8,222 nucleotides of DNA from Panacagrimonas sp052387335 (GTDB lineage Bacteria > Pseudomonadota > Gammaproteobacteria > Nevskiales > Nevskiaceae), in assembly GCA_052387335.1 (NCBI GenBank), contig JBQTJH010000121.1, forward strand, positions 1 to 8,222. Direction: 5' to 3'. The translations under genes and the position numbers were made by a program. The notes beneath the pieces were generated by a model, which was not told the DNA's origin, ran no database searches, and worked only from the letters and a program-made list of their open reading frames with translations. Below are positions 1 to 8,148 of this stretch, piece by piece. The number at the start of each line of letters is the position of its first letter. The stretch's first letter is position 1.

Positions 1-1668
<1,668 letters not shown>

Positions 1669-1679
<11 letters not shown>

Positions 1680-2361
1680 GCTGCCGCTCCAGATACCGGA
1701 CCAGGGTGTCGAAGCGATCCAGCATGCGCAGCAACCGGGATCGGGACTGCGCGGCGTTTGCGTCGACATCAATGTCGGCGTCGCTCGTCACAACCGCGAG
1801 CTGTTCCGCCCGGGCGCCATGCATAGCGAGATTGTGAGCGCCGAGTTGCAGCGCCGCACCGCGCAGCCGATGAGCAATTCCACGCAGTTGTAACGGGTCA
1901 CTGGGCCCTGGTGCCAGCACCTCGCGCTGCAGCTGTAAGTCGGACTTGAGCGCGGTCAACATTTCGCGGACACCTGCGTGCCCAAACAGCCGGATCAGGT
2001 CGATCCAGGTCTCGGCGTGATGATCGAGCGTCTCCAACACGGCTTGAACGGCCTCGCGTTGCAGGGGTTTGTGTAGCGCGATGGCGTGCATTGGCGCCAC
2101 CGCAGAGCCTGCCATGGCAATCCAGATCGGCGGGGCGGCTGAGAGGTCTTCAGCGTCGCGACGCAGCGCCTGCAGGGTTGTCGCGTCAAGGCCCGGTAGT
2201 GCGGCGTCAATCAACAGCACATCAAGATCCCCGCGGCTCAGCGCCTGGGTCAGGGCGCTGGCAGTGCGCACGATCTGCGGCGGCGCATATCCCAGCCGAC
2301 GCAGCACCGCACCGGCCAGGGCGCAGGACACCGCGTCGTCGTCGGCAATCAGGATGTTCAG
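1669..2361 (-). CDS. REC-HPt phosphorelay protein, non-canonical start
   Basis: Two-domain cytoplasmic phosphotransfer protein, 230 residues if read from CTG at 2359-2361. The receiver domain (about 1-115) has the opening NILIADDDAVS with the acidic triad Asp7-9, phospho-acceptor Asp52 in LLIDAALPG and Lys98 in LHKPL. The usual Thr/Ser of the fourth strand appears replaced by Met83 (IAMAG). The HPt domain (about 120-230) has phospho-accepting His164 in AHRLRGAALQLGA. There is no DNA-binding output domain, so it should relay phosphate, most simply with the overlapping CHASE kinase. The first standard start, GTG at 2329-2331, would remove the first strand and the acidic pocket; the frame is open back to a stop at 2431-2433 without ATG, GTG or TTG. 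CTG at 2361 gives a textbook REC N-terminus but has only a weak GGA about 10 nt upstream. It begins 49 nt after the YCII gene. Domain call is firm, start is not. Confidence 0.85.
1687..1690 (-). promoter_or_regulatory. Ribosome binding site deciding the TTG start of the kinase
   Basis: On the minus strand GGAG lies 7 nt before the TTG at 1677-1679, inside the last codons of the REC-HPt gene. Neither the downstream GTG nor the ATG has an equally good site, so this motif supports the TTG start and the overlap between the two genes. Confidence 0.6.
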
Positions 2362-2410
2362 TGGGACGCGATCCGATTCAGTGCAAGCTGCTGATCGTCG
2401 AAAGGGATAC

Positions 2411-2761
2411 TCAAGACATGAAGCACGGCATCACCTCGCGGACCTCGACCGTGGCCCATGCCGTGGCGGGGCATTCCTCGGCGAGCTTGAGGGCCTCGTC
2501 CAGGGTCGCGCAGTTGACCAGGAAATATCCGCCGACGATTTCCTTGGCCTCGGCGAAGGGGCCATCCAGATGGCGCGGCTTGCCTTCACCTGCCTTGACT
2601 CGTACCGCCGCGGTGGCCAGCGCATCGCTGGCCATGAAGACGCCGCGCGCTTTCAGTGAGTCGCGAAATTCCATCATGCGGTCGTAGGCCTGCTGCCTGA
2701 CTTCAGGCGCGCGCGTGCGGCGGTATTCGGCATCCTCGACGATCAACAGCATGTAGGACAT
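2411..2761 (-). CDS. YCII-family DGPF protein (downstream copy)
   Basis: Small cytoplasmic protein of 116 residues with a dimeric ferredoxin-like YCII fold expected. The family signature DGPFAEAKE lies at residues 66-74, followed by GGYFLVNCATLDEALKLAEECP. The ATG at 2759-2761 is preceded by GGAG at 6 nt; the frame is open further upstream (to about 3154), but that part is the shadow of the sigma factor gene. DGPF proteins are the typical genomic partners of ECF42 sigma factors; their biochemical function is not established. This copy follows the sigma gene after a 139-nt gap, while its paralogue at 5077-5502 opens the operon. Both place DGPF at residues 66-69, but elsewhere they differ greatly and this copy lacks the acidic C-terminal tail of the other. 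Confidence 0.9.
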   Translation of the reverse strand: MSYMLLIVEDAEYRRTRAPEVRQQAYDRMMEFRDSLKARGVFMASDALATAAVRVKAGEGKPRHLDGPFAEAKEIVGGYFLVNCATLDEALKLAEECPATAWATVEVREVMPCFMS

Positions 2762-2900
2762 GAACTGCTCCAGCGAAAATAAATGCAGGGCCAGGTGGGT
2801 GCCTGGACGGAATCTTGACCGGCTCCAAGCCGGCCATACGCACTCTAGTTCTGAGCCGGATAGCAGTCTGAAGACCGGCCGGGAGAAAGAGCGTGTCTGC
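2762..2900 (-). other. Intergenic gap between ECF42 gene and downstream YCII gene
   Basis: The largest gap in the minus-strand series, 139 nt. It holds two short inverted repeats: CCGGCT-cca-AGCCGG (2819-2833) and CCAGG-tgggtg-CCTGG (2791-2806). The second is followed on the minus strand, after about 5 nt, by a T-rich patch (2773-2785), so it could be a weak attenuator; the 5-bp stem is too short for a confident terminator. I find no TGTCGA element on the minus strand here, so the downstream genes have no visible ECF42-type promoter of their own. Confidence 0.4.
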
Positions 2901-4175
2901 TCAGTGTGCCGCGCCCTGCGGTCCGCAGGCCAGTGCGCGTTGAAGCAGCAGTTCACGTTCGCGCGCATTGCGGGTAAGCGCGGCGGCGCGTTCAAACTCG
3001 GCGCGTGCTTCGTCGGCGCGACCCAGCTTGGCCAGCAGATCGCCGCGCACGCTGGGTAAGAGGTGATAGGTCTTGAGCGTGGGCTCGTGCTGCAATTGAT
3101 CGACCAGTTCAAGGCCCGCTTCGGGGCCAAACGCCATCGACAGCGCGACCGCACGGTTCAGTTCCACCACCGGCGATTGCGTGAGCTGCGCCAGCGCCTC
3201 GTACAAGGCAGCGATGCGTGGCCAATCGGTTTGATCCGCGGCGCGCGCCTGCGCATGACAGGCAGCAATGGCCGCCTGCAACACGTAGGGACCGTAGGCG
3301 GCGCCTAAAGCCTCGGCCCTTGCCAGTGCAGCCAGACCACGATGAATCAGCAGCTGATCCCAGCGCGAGCGATCCTGATCCAGCAGCAGGATCGGTGCGC
3401 CGCTGGGCGTCAGTCGGGCGCGCAGGCGCGAGGCCTGGATTTCCATGAGCGCGACCAGGCCGTGCACCTCGGGTTCCTGCGGCGCCAGCGTGGCCAGGAT
3501 ACGGCCCTGGCGCAGCGCTTCCTCGCACAGTGAAGGGCGCATCCAGTCGTCGCCTTGGGTGGCTGCATAGCCCTCGTTGAAGATCAGGTACAGCACTTCA
3601 AGCACGGATATCAGGCGCGCGGCGAGTTCGTTCCTGCGCGGCATCTCGAACGGGATGTGCGCCTTGGCCAGCACGCGCTTGGCGCGCACGATGCGCTGCG
3701 CCACCGTGGCCTCTGGCACCAGGAAGGCGCGCGCGATCTCGTCCGTGCTCAGACCGCCGAGCAGGCGCAGGGTCAGGGCGACACGTGCTTCCTGAGATAG
3801 CACCGGATGGCAGGCGGTGAAGATCAGGCGCAGCAGGTCATCGCCAACCGGATCATCGAGCTCGGCGTCGACGTCGGGCGTGTTCACGTGCATCTGCTCC
3901 TCGATCTCGCGCGTCAGCTGCTCTTCCTTGTCGCGGTGCAGCCGGCGTTGGCGCAGTCGGTCGATGGCGCGGCGCTTGGCCGTGGTCATCAGCCAGCCGC
4001 CGGGCACATCGGGCACGCCATGTACCGGCCACTGCTCGAGCGCAGCGACGAGCGCGTCCTGAGCCAGCTCCTCGGCCAGGCCCACATCGCGCAGCATGCG
4101 GGCGAGGCCGGCGATCAGACGTGCGGATTCGATGCGGAAAACCGCTTCCACCGCGCGATGCGTGGCCGTGCTCAC
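2901..4175 (-). CDS. ECF RNA polymerase sigma factor, ECF42 type with TPR-like C-terminal extension
   Basis: Sigma factor of 424 residues, about twice the length of a plain ECF sigma. Sigma-2 covers about residues 10-80 (ESARLIAGLARM, then EELAQDALVAALEQWP and GGWLMTTAKRRAIDRLR). Sigma-4 covers about 112-170 with helix-turn-helix LSTDEIARAFLVPEATVAQRI. The rest (about 180-424) is the DUF6596/TPR-like extension of this group: FNEGYAAT (199-206), LNRAVALSMAFGPEAGL (339-355) and YHLLPSVRGDLLAKLGRADEA (370-390). ECF42 factors are linked to DGPF proteins, have no obvious anti-sigma partner, and as I recall need the extension for activity. All that fits here: DGPF/YCII genes on both sides and no anti-sigma gene. 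The start is GTG at 4173-4175, which matches the family N-terminus (HRAVEAVFRIESARL) but lacks a good Shine-Dalgarno. It lies 32 nt after the DUF1428 stop. Confidence 0.95.
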   Translation of the reverse strand: MSTATHRAVEAVFRIESARLIAGLARMLRDVGLAEELAQDALVAALEQWPVHGVPDVPGGWLMTTAKRRAIDRLRQRRLHRDKEEQLTREIEEQMHVNTPDVDAELDDPVGDDLLRLIFTACHPVLSQEARVALTLRLLGGLSTDEIARAFLVPEATVAQRIVRAKRVLAKAHIPFEMPRRNELAARLISVLEVLYLIFNEGYAATQGDDWMRPSLCEEALRQGRILATLAPQEPEVHGLVALMEIQASRLRARLTPSGAPILLLDQDRSRWDQLLIHRGLAALARAEALGAAYGPYVLQAAIAACHAQARAADQTDWPRIAALYEALAQLTQSPVVELNRAVALSMAFGPEAGLELVDQLQHEPTLKTYHLLPSVRGDLLAKLGRADEARAEFERAAALTRNARERELLLQRALACGPQGAAH

Positions 4176-4207
4176 CGCAGCGTCATCGGCCTCAGGCGTC
4201 GGTCCTT

Positions 4208-4564
4208 TCAGACGTCCACCACCACCTTGAAGCCGCCGAAAAACATGCGCTGGCCATCAAAAGGCATGTTCTTGGGGTCAAATGCATTCATGCGCGGATC
4301 GGCCATGACCTTGGCGTTGACCTCATCGCGATGCTCGCGAGACTTGTAGACAATCCACGCGAACACCACTGTCTCATCGTCCTTCAGCAACACGCTCTGC
4401 GGGAACGAGGTGTGCACGCCACTCTTGACGTCGTCGGCCACGCATTCGCGATACTCCAGCGCGCCGTATTCGCGCCACACCGCGCCGCAGGTACGCGACA
4501 TCTCGCAATAGGCTTCCAGCTTGGACTTCGGAACCGGCACCACAAAACCATCGACGTAGTTCAT
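4208..4564 (-). CDS. DUF1428 / YbaA-like protein
   Basis: Cytoplasmic protein of 118 residues, the normal length for the family. It matches E. coli YbaA (as remembered) along its length: MNYVDGFVVPVP at the N-terminus, then WREYGALEYREC, VVFAWIVYKSREHRDEVN, MADPRM and MPFDGQRMFFGGF near the C-terminus. The fold is expected to be a dimeric alpha-beta barrel like that of the YCII proteins; no reaction is known. ATG at 4562-4564 is chosen because AAGGAG stands 5 nt upstream and the product then starts as the family does; a GTG at 4583-4585 would add seven unrelated residues. It follows the VOC gene after 57 nt and precedes the sigma gene by 32 nt, so it is probably an operon member. Confidence 0.92.
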   Translation of the reverse strand: MNYVDGFVVPVPKSKLEAYCEMSRTCGAVWREYGALEYRECVADDVKSGVHTSFPQSVLLKDDETVVFAWIVYKSREHRDEVNAKVMADPRMNAFDPKNMPFDGQRMFFGGFKVVVDV

Positions 4565-4621
4565 GACTGCTCCTTGGATTACCACGGGTTGTTGAGTTGA
4601 AAAAATTGTCAGCGATCGAGT

Positions 4622-5062
4622 TCAGCTGGGCGGCATCACATTGATCATCCAGGCCACGCCGAAGCGGTCCACCACCATGCCGAAGCAGGGCGACCAGAAG
4701 GTCTTGCCCAGTGGCATGCGCACCTGCCCGCCTTCGGCAAGCGCGGCGAAACGCTGGGCCGCTTCAGCCTCGTCGCTCAAGGTGATGGACAGCGAAAATC
4801 CGTGAAAGCCGGCGACGGGCGCAGCGCCAGGTCCGCCGCCGCAGAGGCCGCCGTCGTCGGCCATGATCAAGCACTCACCCAGGTAAAAGCTGGCATGCAT
4901 GACCTTGTCATCATTGCCCGGCGGCAGCATGCCGGGCGGCATGGGGTCCGGGCAGTCCTTGAAGCGCATCAGCATGTCCGGCTTGGCGTCCAGTGCCTGC
5001 TGGTAGAACGCCAGGGCTTCTTCGCAACGGCCGGCAAACGTCAGGTAGGGTTGAATCAGCAT
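4622..5062 (-). CDS. PhnB-like VOC (glyoxalase/bleomycin resistance fold) protein
   Basis: Protein of 146 residues of the PhnB/3-demethylubiquinone-methyltransferase-like branch of the vicinal oxygen chelate superfamily. Typical segments are PYLTFAGRCEEALAFYQQAL (5-24), HASFYLGECLIMADD (56-70), FSLSITLSDEAEAAQRFAAL (89-108) and the C-terminal LGKTFWSPCFGMVVDRFGVAWMIN. The glycine/proline-rich stretch GGLCGGGPGAAPVAGF (71-86) is a family-type loop. A catalytic activity cannot be assigned; the family is a regular member of sigma factor/DGPF clusters. ATG at 5060-5062 has AAGGAG 9 nt upstream, and that site overlaps the stop of the preceding YCII gene (14-nt gap), which indicates one transcript and probable translational coupling. 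Confidence 0.93.
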   Translation of the reverse strand: MLIQPYLTFAGRCEEALAFYQQALDAKPDMLMRFKDCPDPMPPGMLPPGNDDKVMHASFYLGECLIMADDGGLCGGGPGAAPVAGFHGFSLSITLSDEAEAAQRFAALAEGGQVRMPLGKTFWSPCFGMVVDRFGVAWMINVMPPS

Positions 5063-5076
5063 GGGTCGGTACTCCT

Positions 5077-5502
5077 TCAGGTTTGTGGGTTGATCTGCGC
5101 GCGCAGGCGTGCTTCCTGCTCGCGTAGCTCGGGGGTGAACTCGGCGCCGAAGTCTTCTTCCTCGAACACCTGGCGGATCTCGATATCGCTGGGCCCCATC
5201 ATCGGATTGGGACAGCGCTTGACCCACTCGATGGCCTCATCCATCGAACGCACCTGCCACAGCCAGAAGCCGGCGACCAGCTCCTTGGTCTCGGCAAACG
5301 GGCCGTCGATCACCGTGCGCTGCTTGCCGGAAAAATGGATGCGCACGCCCTTGGAACTCGGGTGCAGGCCTTCGCCGGCCAGCATGATCCCGGCCTTGAC
5401 CAGCTCTTCGTTGAAGTTGCCCATGGCCGCGAGCAGTTCCTGATCGGGCATTCGACTGGCTTCGGAATCTTCCGTCGCCTTCACCATCACCATGACGCGC
5501 AT
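5077..5502 (-). CDS. YCII-family DGPF protein (first gene of operon)
   Basis: Protein of 141 residues with the YCII fold. It starts MRVMVMVKATEDSE, carries DGPFAETKELVAGFWLW at residues 66-82 and then SMDEAIEWVKRCPNP. After the domain it has an acidic/charged tail (EEEDFGAEFTPELREQEARLR, roughly 114-134) absent from the copy at 2411-2761; the tail is common in the longer DGPF subtype. ATG at 5500-5502 is preceded by GGAG at 8 nt; the frame is open upstream to about 5832 but crosses the promoter region and the divergent gene, so the long version is rejected. It is the promoter-proximal gene of the ECF42 cassette, about 60 nt downstream of a candidate ECF42 promoter. Its biochemical role is unknown; family members are proposed to act in stress responses. 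Confidence 0.93.
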   Translation of the reverse strand: MRVMVMVKATEDSEASRMPDQELLAAMGNFNEELVKAGIMLAGEGLHPSSKGVRIHFSGKQRTVIDGPFAETKELVAGFWLWQVRSMDEAIEWVKRCPNPMMGPSDIEIRQVFEEEDFGAEFTPELREQEARLRAQINPQT

Positions 5503-5530
5503 CTTGATCTCTCCAGTTCGGTTGGGACGC

Positions 5531-5546
5531 CCGGCGATAGTGCCGG
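5531..5546 (-). repeat. Small inverted repeat in leader of ECF42 operon
   Basis: CCGGC and GCCGG separated by six bases. If transcription starts near 5552 on the minus strand, this hairpin would sit within the first 25 nt of the mRNA, well upstream of the ribosome binding site of the first YCII gene. It has no T-run and is not a terminator; a role in mRNA stability is possible but only guessed. Confidence 0.35.
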
Positions 5547-5559
5547 CTCCTGATGACAC

Positions 5560-5586
5560 GACGAACCAGGGCGGCGCAAATCGACA
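5560..5586 (-). promoter_or_regulatory. Candidate ECF42-dependent promoter
   Basis: On the minus strand TGTCGA (5581-5586) and CGTC (5560-5563) are spaced by 17 nt. This matches the bipartite motif I recall for ECF42 sigma factors (TGTCGA at -35, CG[A/T]C at -10) and lies in the right orientation about 60 nt before the first gene of the cassette that encodes the sigma factor. A start site near 5552 would give a leader of about 50 nt. Other TGTCGA hexamers in the window lie inside genes; the one I followed through on the minus strand (1763-1768) has no CGTC at this spacing. Positive autoregulation of the operon is the natural reading. Confidence 0.7.
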
Positions 5587-5737
5587 GCGCTCTGGAATAA
5601 TTTTGAATATTTCTCGCAAGTCATTATCGAGGCGGGAATTTATTCGGTATCGACGAGCGCTCCGGCAGGCCGATACGGCGGTCCGGACAGATGTTGATCG
5701 CATACAGTAGGGCGCTGAAACCGGGACGTGGGCACGC

Positions 5738-7678
5738 ATGGCACTTAGAACAGGGGCGGGGCGGGGCGGATCATTGCGCGTGCTGTCGCTGATCCCGCCG
5801 ATGACCCAGCTCAACACCCCGTATCCGTCCACCGCCTACCTCACCGGCTTCCTGCGCTCGCGCGGGGTGGACGCCGTGCAGGCCGACCTGGCGCTGGCGC
5901 TGGTGCTGGACCTGTTCTCGGTGTCGGGGCTGCGCCGCATCATCGAGCGCATTCAGGCCATGCCGCAGTCGAAGCATTCGCCGCGCGTCACCGGCTTTCT
6001 GGCGCAGGCCGAGCGCTACCTGGCCACCATCGGCGCCACCATCGGCTTCTTGCAGGGGCGCGACTCCACCTTGGCGCATCGCATCTGCGGTCGGCAGTTC
6101 TTGCCCGAGGGCTCGCGCTTCGAGTCCCTGGCTGTGTACATGGATGAAGACGGCGGCGATGCGCTGGCCTGGGCCTTCGGCGCGCTCGGTCTGCAGGATC
6201 GCGCGCGGCATCTGGCCACGCTGTACTTGAACGATATCGCCGATGTGCTGCGCGAAGCGGTGGATGCGCGCTTCGAATTTGTGCGCTACGCCGAATCCCT
6301 GGCCCAGAGTCAGGCGAGTTTCGACCCGCTGGATCAGGCGCTCGCCGCGCCGCCCAATCTGGTGGACCAGAGTCTGCAGCGGCTCACGCAGACCGTGATC
6401 CAGCAGCACCGGCCCGATGTCGTGCTGGTATCCGTACCTTTCCCGGGCGCGGTCTATGCCGCGTTTCGTATCGCGCAACAGATCAAGGCCGATCATCCGC
6501 AGATCGTGACGGTGCTCGGCGGCGGCTATGTCAACACCGAGCTGCGCGAACTGGCCGAGCCGCGCGTGTTCAACTACTTCGACTACGTCACGCTCGATGC
6601 TGGCGAGCGACCGGTGCTGTCCTTGCTCGAGCACCTGGGTGGCGAGCGTGCGCAGGACCAGCTGGTGCGAAGCTATCTGCGCCAGGAGGGCGTGGTGCGC
6701 TACGTCGACAGCGGTGAGCGCGATGTGCCATTCAACGAAGTGGGCACACCGACCTGGGACGGCCTGCCGCTGGATCGATATTTATCGCTGCTGGACATGC
6801 TCAACCCCATGCATCGTCTGTGGTCGGACGGGCGCTGGAACAAGCTCACCGCCGCCCACGGCTGCTACTGGAAGCAGTGCAGTTTCTGCGACGTGAGCCT
6901 GGACTACATCTCGCGCTATGACGCCGCCAGCGCCAACACCTTGGTGGATCGTATCGAGCAGATCGTGCGTGAGACCGGCCAGACCGGATTTCACTTTGTA
7001 GACGAGGCTGCGCCGCCCAAGGTGCTCAAGGCCATGGCCCAGGAGCTGATCCGTCGCGGCGTGTCGATTTCCTGGTGGGGCAATATCCGCTTCGAAAAAT
7101 CCTTTTCGCCGGCGCTGTGTGAATTGCTTGCGCGCAGCGGATGCATCGCGATCTCGGGCGGCCTGGAAGTGGCCTCGGATCGCCTGCTGAAACTGATGAA
7201 GAAAGGCGTATCGGTGGAGCAGGTCGCGCGTGTCACGCGCGCGTTCTCCGATGCCGGTGTGCTGGTCCACGCCTATCTGATGTACGGATTCCCGACCCAG
7301 ACCGTGCAGGACACGGTGGACGCGCTGGAATACGTGCGCCAGCTGTTCGAACAGGGGTGTCTGCAATCGGGCTATTTCCATCGCTTTACCTGCACCGTGC
7401 ATTCGCCGGTTGGCAGGAATCCGCAGGACTATGGTGTGCAGTTGATACCGCCGCCGCAGGGTGCGTTCGCGAAGAACGACATCGGCTTCATTGATCCCAG
7501 TGGCGTCGATCACGATGCCCTCGGCGCCGCCCTGAGCAAGGCCATCTACAACTACATGCACGGCATCGGCCTGGAGCAGGAGGTGCGCGGCTGGTTTGAC
7601 GTTCGTGTGCCGCGCACCAAGGTGCCCAAGGATTTTGTTGAGCGCGCCCTGGCCGGCAGTACCGGCGGTGCGGGCTAA
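5738..7678 (+). CDS. Cobalamin-binding-type radical SAM enzyme
   Basis: Enzyme of 646 residues. The N-terminal part (LSLIPPMTQLNTPYPSTAYL, from residue 16) and an alpha-helical stretch lead to a B12-binding-like Rossmann domain (about 215-335: PDVVLVSVPFPG at 226, LGGGYVNTELRE, DAGERPVLSLLEHL). It has no DxHxxG motif, as is usual for this class. The radical SAM barrel (about 370-560) has the cluster motif C-YWKQ-C-SF-C at Cys376, Cys381 and Cys384, then FHFVDEAAPP, WWGNIRFEK, GGLEVASDRLLKLMKKG and the C-terminal barrel motif YGFPTQT. Substrate and reaction are unknown; the class includes methyltransferases and other radical chemistries. It is followed 29 nt later by an acyl-CoA thioesterase, suggesting an acyl or lipid-like substrate. 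The start ATG at 5738 has GTGGG 5 nt upstream; a TTG at about 5774 would also fit the conserved N-terminus. Confidence 0.92.
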   Translation: MALRTGAGRGGSLRVLSLIPPMTQLNTPYPSTAYLTGFLRSRGVDAVQADLALALVLDLFSVSGLRRIIERIQAMPQSKHSPRVTGFLAQAERYLATIGATIGFLQGRDSTLAHRICGRQFLPEGSRFESLAVYMDEDGGDALAWAFGALGLQDRARHLATLYLNDIADVLREAVDARFEFVRYAESLAQSQASFDPLDQALAAPPNLVDQSLQRLTQTVIQQHRPDVVLVSVPFPGAVYAAFRIAQQIKADHPQIVTVLGGGYVNTELRELAEPRVFNYFDYVTLDAGERPVLSLLEHLGGERAQDQLVRSYLRQEGVVRYVDSGERDVPFNEVGTPTWDGLPLDRYLSLLDMLNPMHRLWSDGRWNKLTAAHGCYWKQCSFCDVSLDYISRYDAASANTLVDRIEQIVRETGQTGFHFVDEAAPPKVLKAMAQELIRRGVSISWWGNIRFEKSFSPALCELLARSGCIAISGGLEVASDRLLKLMKKGVSVEQVARVTRAFSDAGVLVHAYLMYGFPTQTVQDTVDALEYVRQLFEQGCLQSGYFHRFTCTVHSPVGRNPQDYGVQLIPPPQGAFAKNDIGFIDPSGVDHDALGAALSKAIYNYMHGIGLEQEVRGWFDVRVPRTKVPKDFVERALAGSTGGAG

Positions 7679-7707
7679 ATCGGTTCAATCCTTTCAATCT
7701 TCAAGCA

Positions 7708-8148
7708 ATGAGCGCTGACATCATGACCGCCATCTGGACGCGACCCACCAACCTCCAAACCCTGGCCGAGCTGCATGTCGGCACTGCGGTGGAACACCTA
7801 GGCATCGAATTTCTCGAGGTCGGGGACAATTTTTTGAAGGCGCGTGTGCCGGTGGATACGCGTACGCGACAACCGGCCGGCATTCTGCATGGCGGCGTGT
7901 CGGTGGTGCTGGCGGAAACCCTGGGCTCCTGTGGCGCCGCGTGTACCGCTGCGCCCGGGCATCAGGTCGTGGGTCTGGATATCAATGCCAATCATCTGCG
8001 CAGCGTGCGTGAAGGTTGGGTCACCGGGATCGCGCGGCCGATACACATGGGTCGCAGCACACAGGTCTGGCAGATCGACCTGAGCAATGATCAGGGGCAG
8101 CTCACCTGCGTGTCGCGCATCACCATGGCGGTGTTGGCCAAGCCCTGA
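7708..8148 (+). CDS. Hotdog-fold acyl-CoA thioesterase, YdiI/EntH-like
   Basis: Protein of 146 residues of the PaaI/YdiI branch of hotdog thioesterases, hydrolysing acyl- or aroyl-CoA thioesters. It resembles E. coli YdiI (as remembered) over its length: PVDTRTRQPAGILHGGVSVVLAE, VVGLDINANHLRSVREG, RPIHMGRSTQVWQIDL and the end SRITMAVL. The conserved HGG (His61-Gly63) and the catalytic acid Glu70 are present. YdiI acts on 1,4-dihydroxy-2-naphthoyl-CoA in menaquinone synthesis; no other men gene is seen here, so a broader acyl-CoA role linked to the radical SAM enzyme is as likely. Start: ATG at 7708 has no visible ribosome binding site; ATG at 7723 gives MTAIWTRPTNL, which aligns better with the YdiI start, and has a weak GAG upstream. 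The 29-nt gap suggests co-transcription. Confidence 0.93.
   Translation: MSADIMTAIWTRPTNLQTLAELHVGTAVEHLGIEFLEVGDNFLKARVPVDTRTRQPAGILHGGVSVVLAETLGSCGAACTAAPGHQVVGLDINANHLRSVREGWVTGIARPIHMGRSTQVWQIDLSNDQGQLTCVSRITMAVLAKP

Larger units (their letters stand above)
5503..5737. other. Divergent intergenic region, 235 bp
   Basis: Separates the ECF42 operon (leftward) from the radical SAM gene (rightward). The left part holds the candidate ECF42 promoter and a leader hairpin. The middle (about 5594-5652) is clearly AT-richer than the surroundings. For the rightward gene only a weak sigma70-like pair is visible: TTGAAT at 5603-5608 and TATCGA at 5625-5630 with 16-nt spacing, which would leave a leader of about 100 nt. 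I do not see a riboswitch, including none I could recognise as cobalamin-type. Confidence 0.5.

Noticed and set aside
1763..1768. Second TGTCGA element on the minus strand
   Set aside because: Lies inside the REC-HPt coding region and has no CGTC or CGAC at 16-18 nt spacing.
2791..2806. Rho-independent terminator after the sigma gene
   Set aside because: The stem is only 5 bp and the T-rich patch starts several bases later and is interrupted; not convincing.
2762..3154. Long N-terminal extension of the downstream YCII protein
   Set aside because: The extension overlaps the sigma gene 3' end in another frame and has unnatural composition; ATG at 2761 has a good ribosome site and gives a normal family start.
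5503..5737. Cobalamin riboswitch upstream of the B12-type radical SAM gene
   Set aside because: I could not find a B12-box-like core or the expected long structured leader; the region is also short for that element.
5771..6634. Long minus-strand open frame (287 codons) opposite the radical SAM gene
   Set aside because: Shadow of a GC-rich gene: low-complexity His/Gln/Arg/Gly product without motifs, while the plus strand encodes conserved radical SAM sequence.
6782..7561. Minus-strand open frame of 259 codons
   Set aside because: Antisense to the radical SAM barrel; no domain and no ribosome binding site found.
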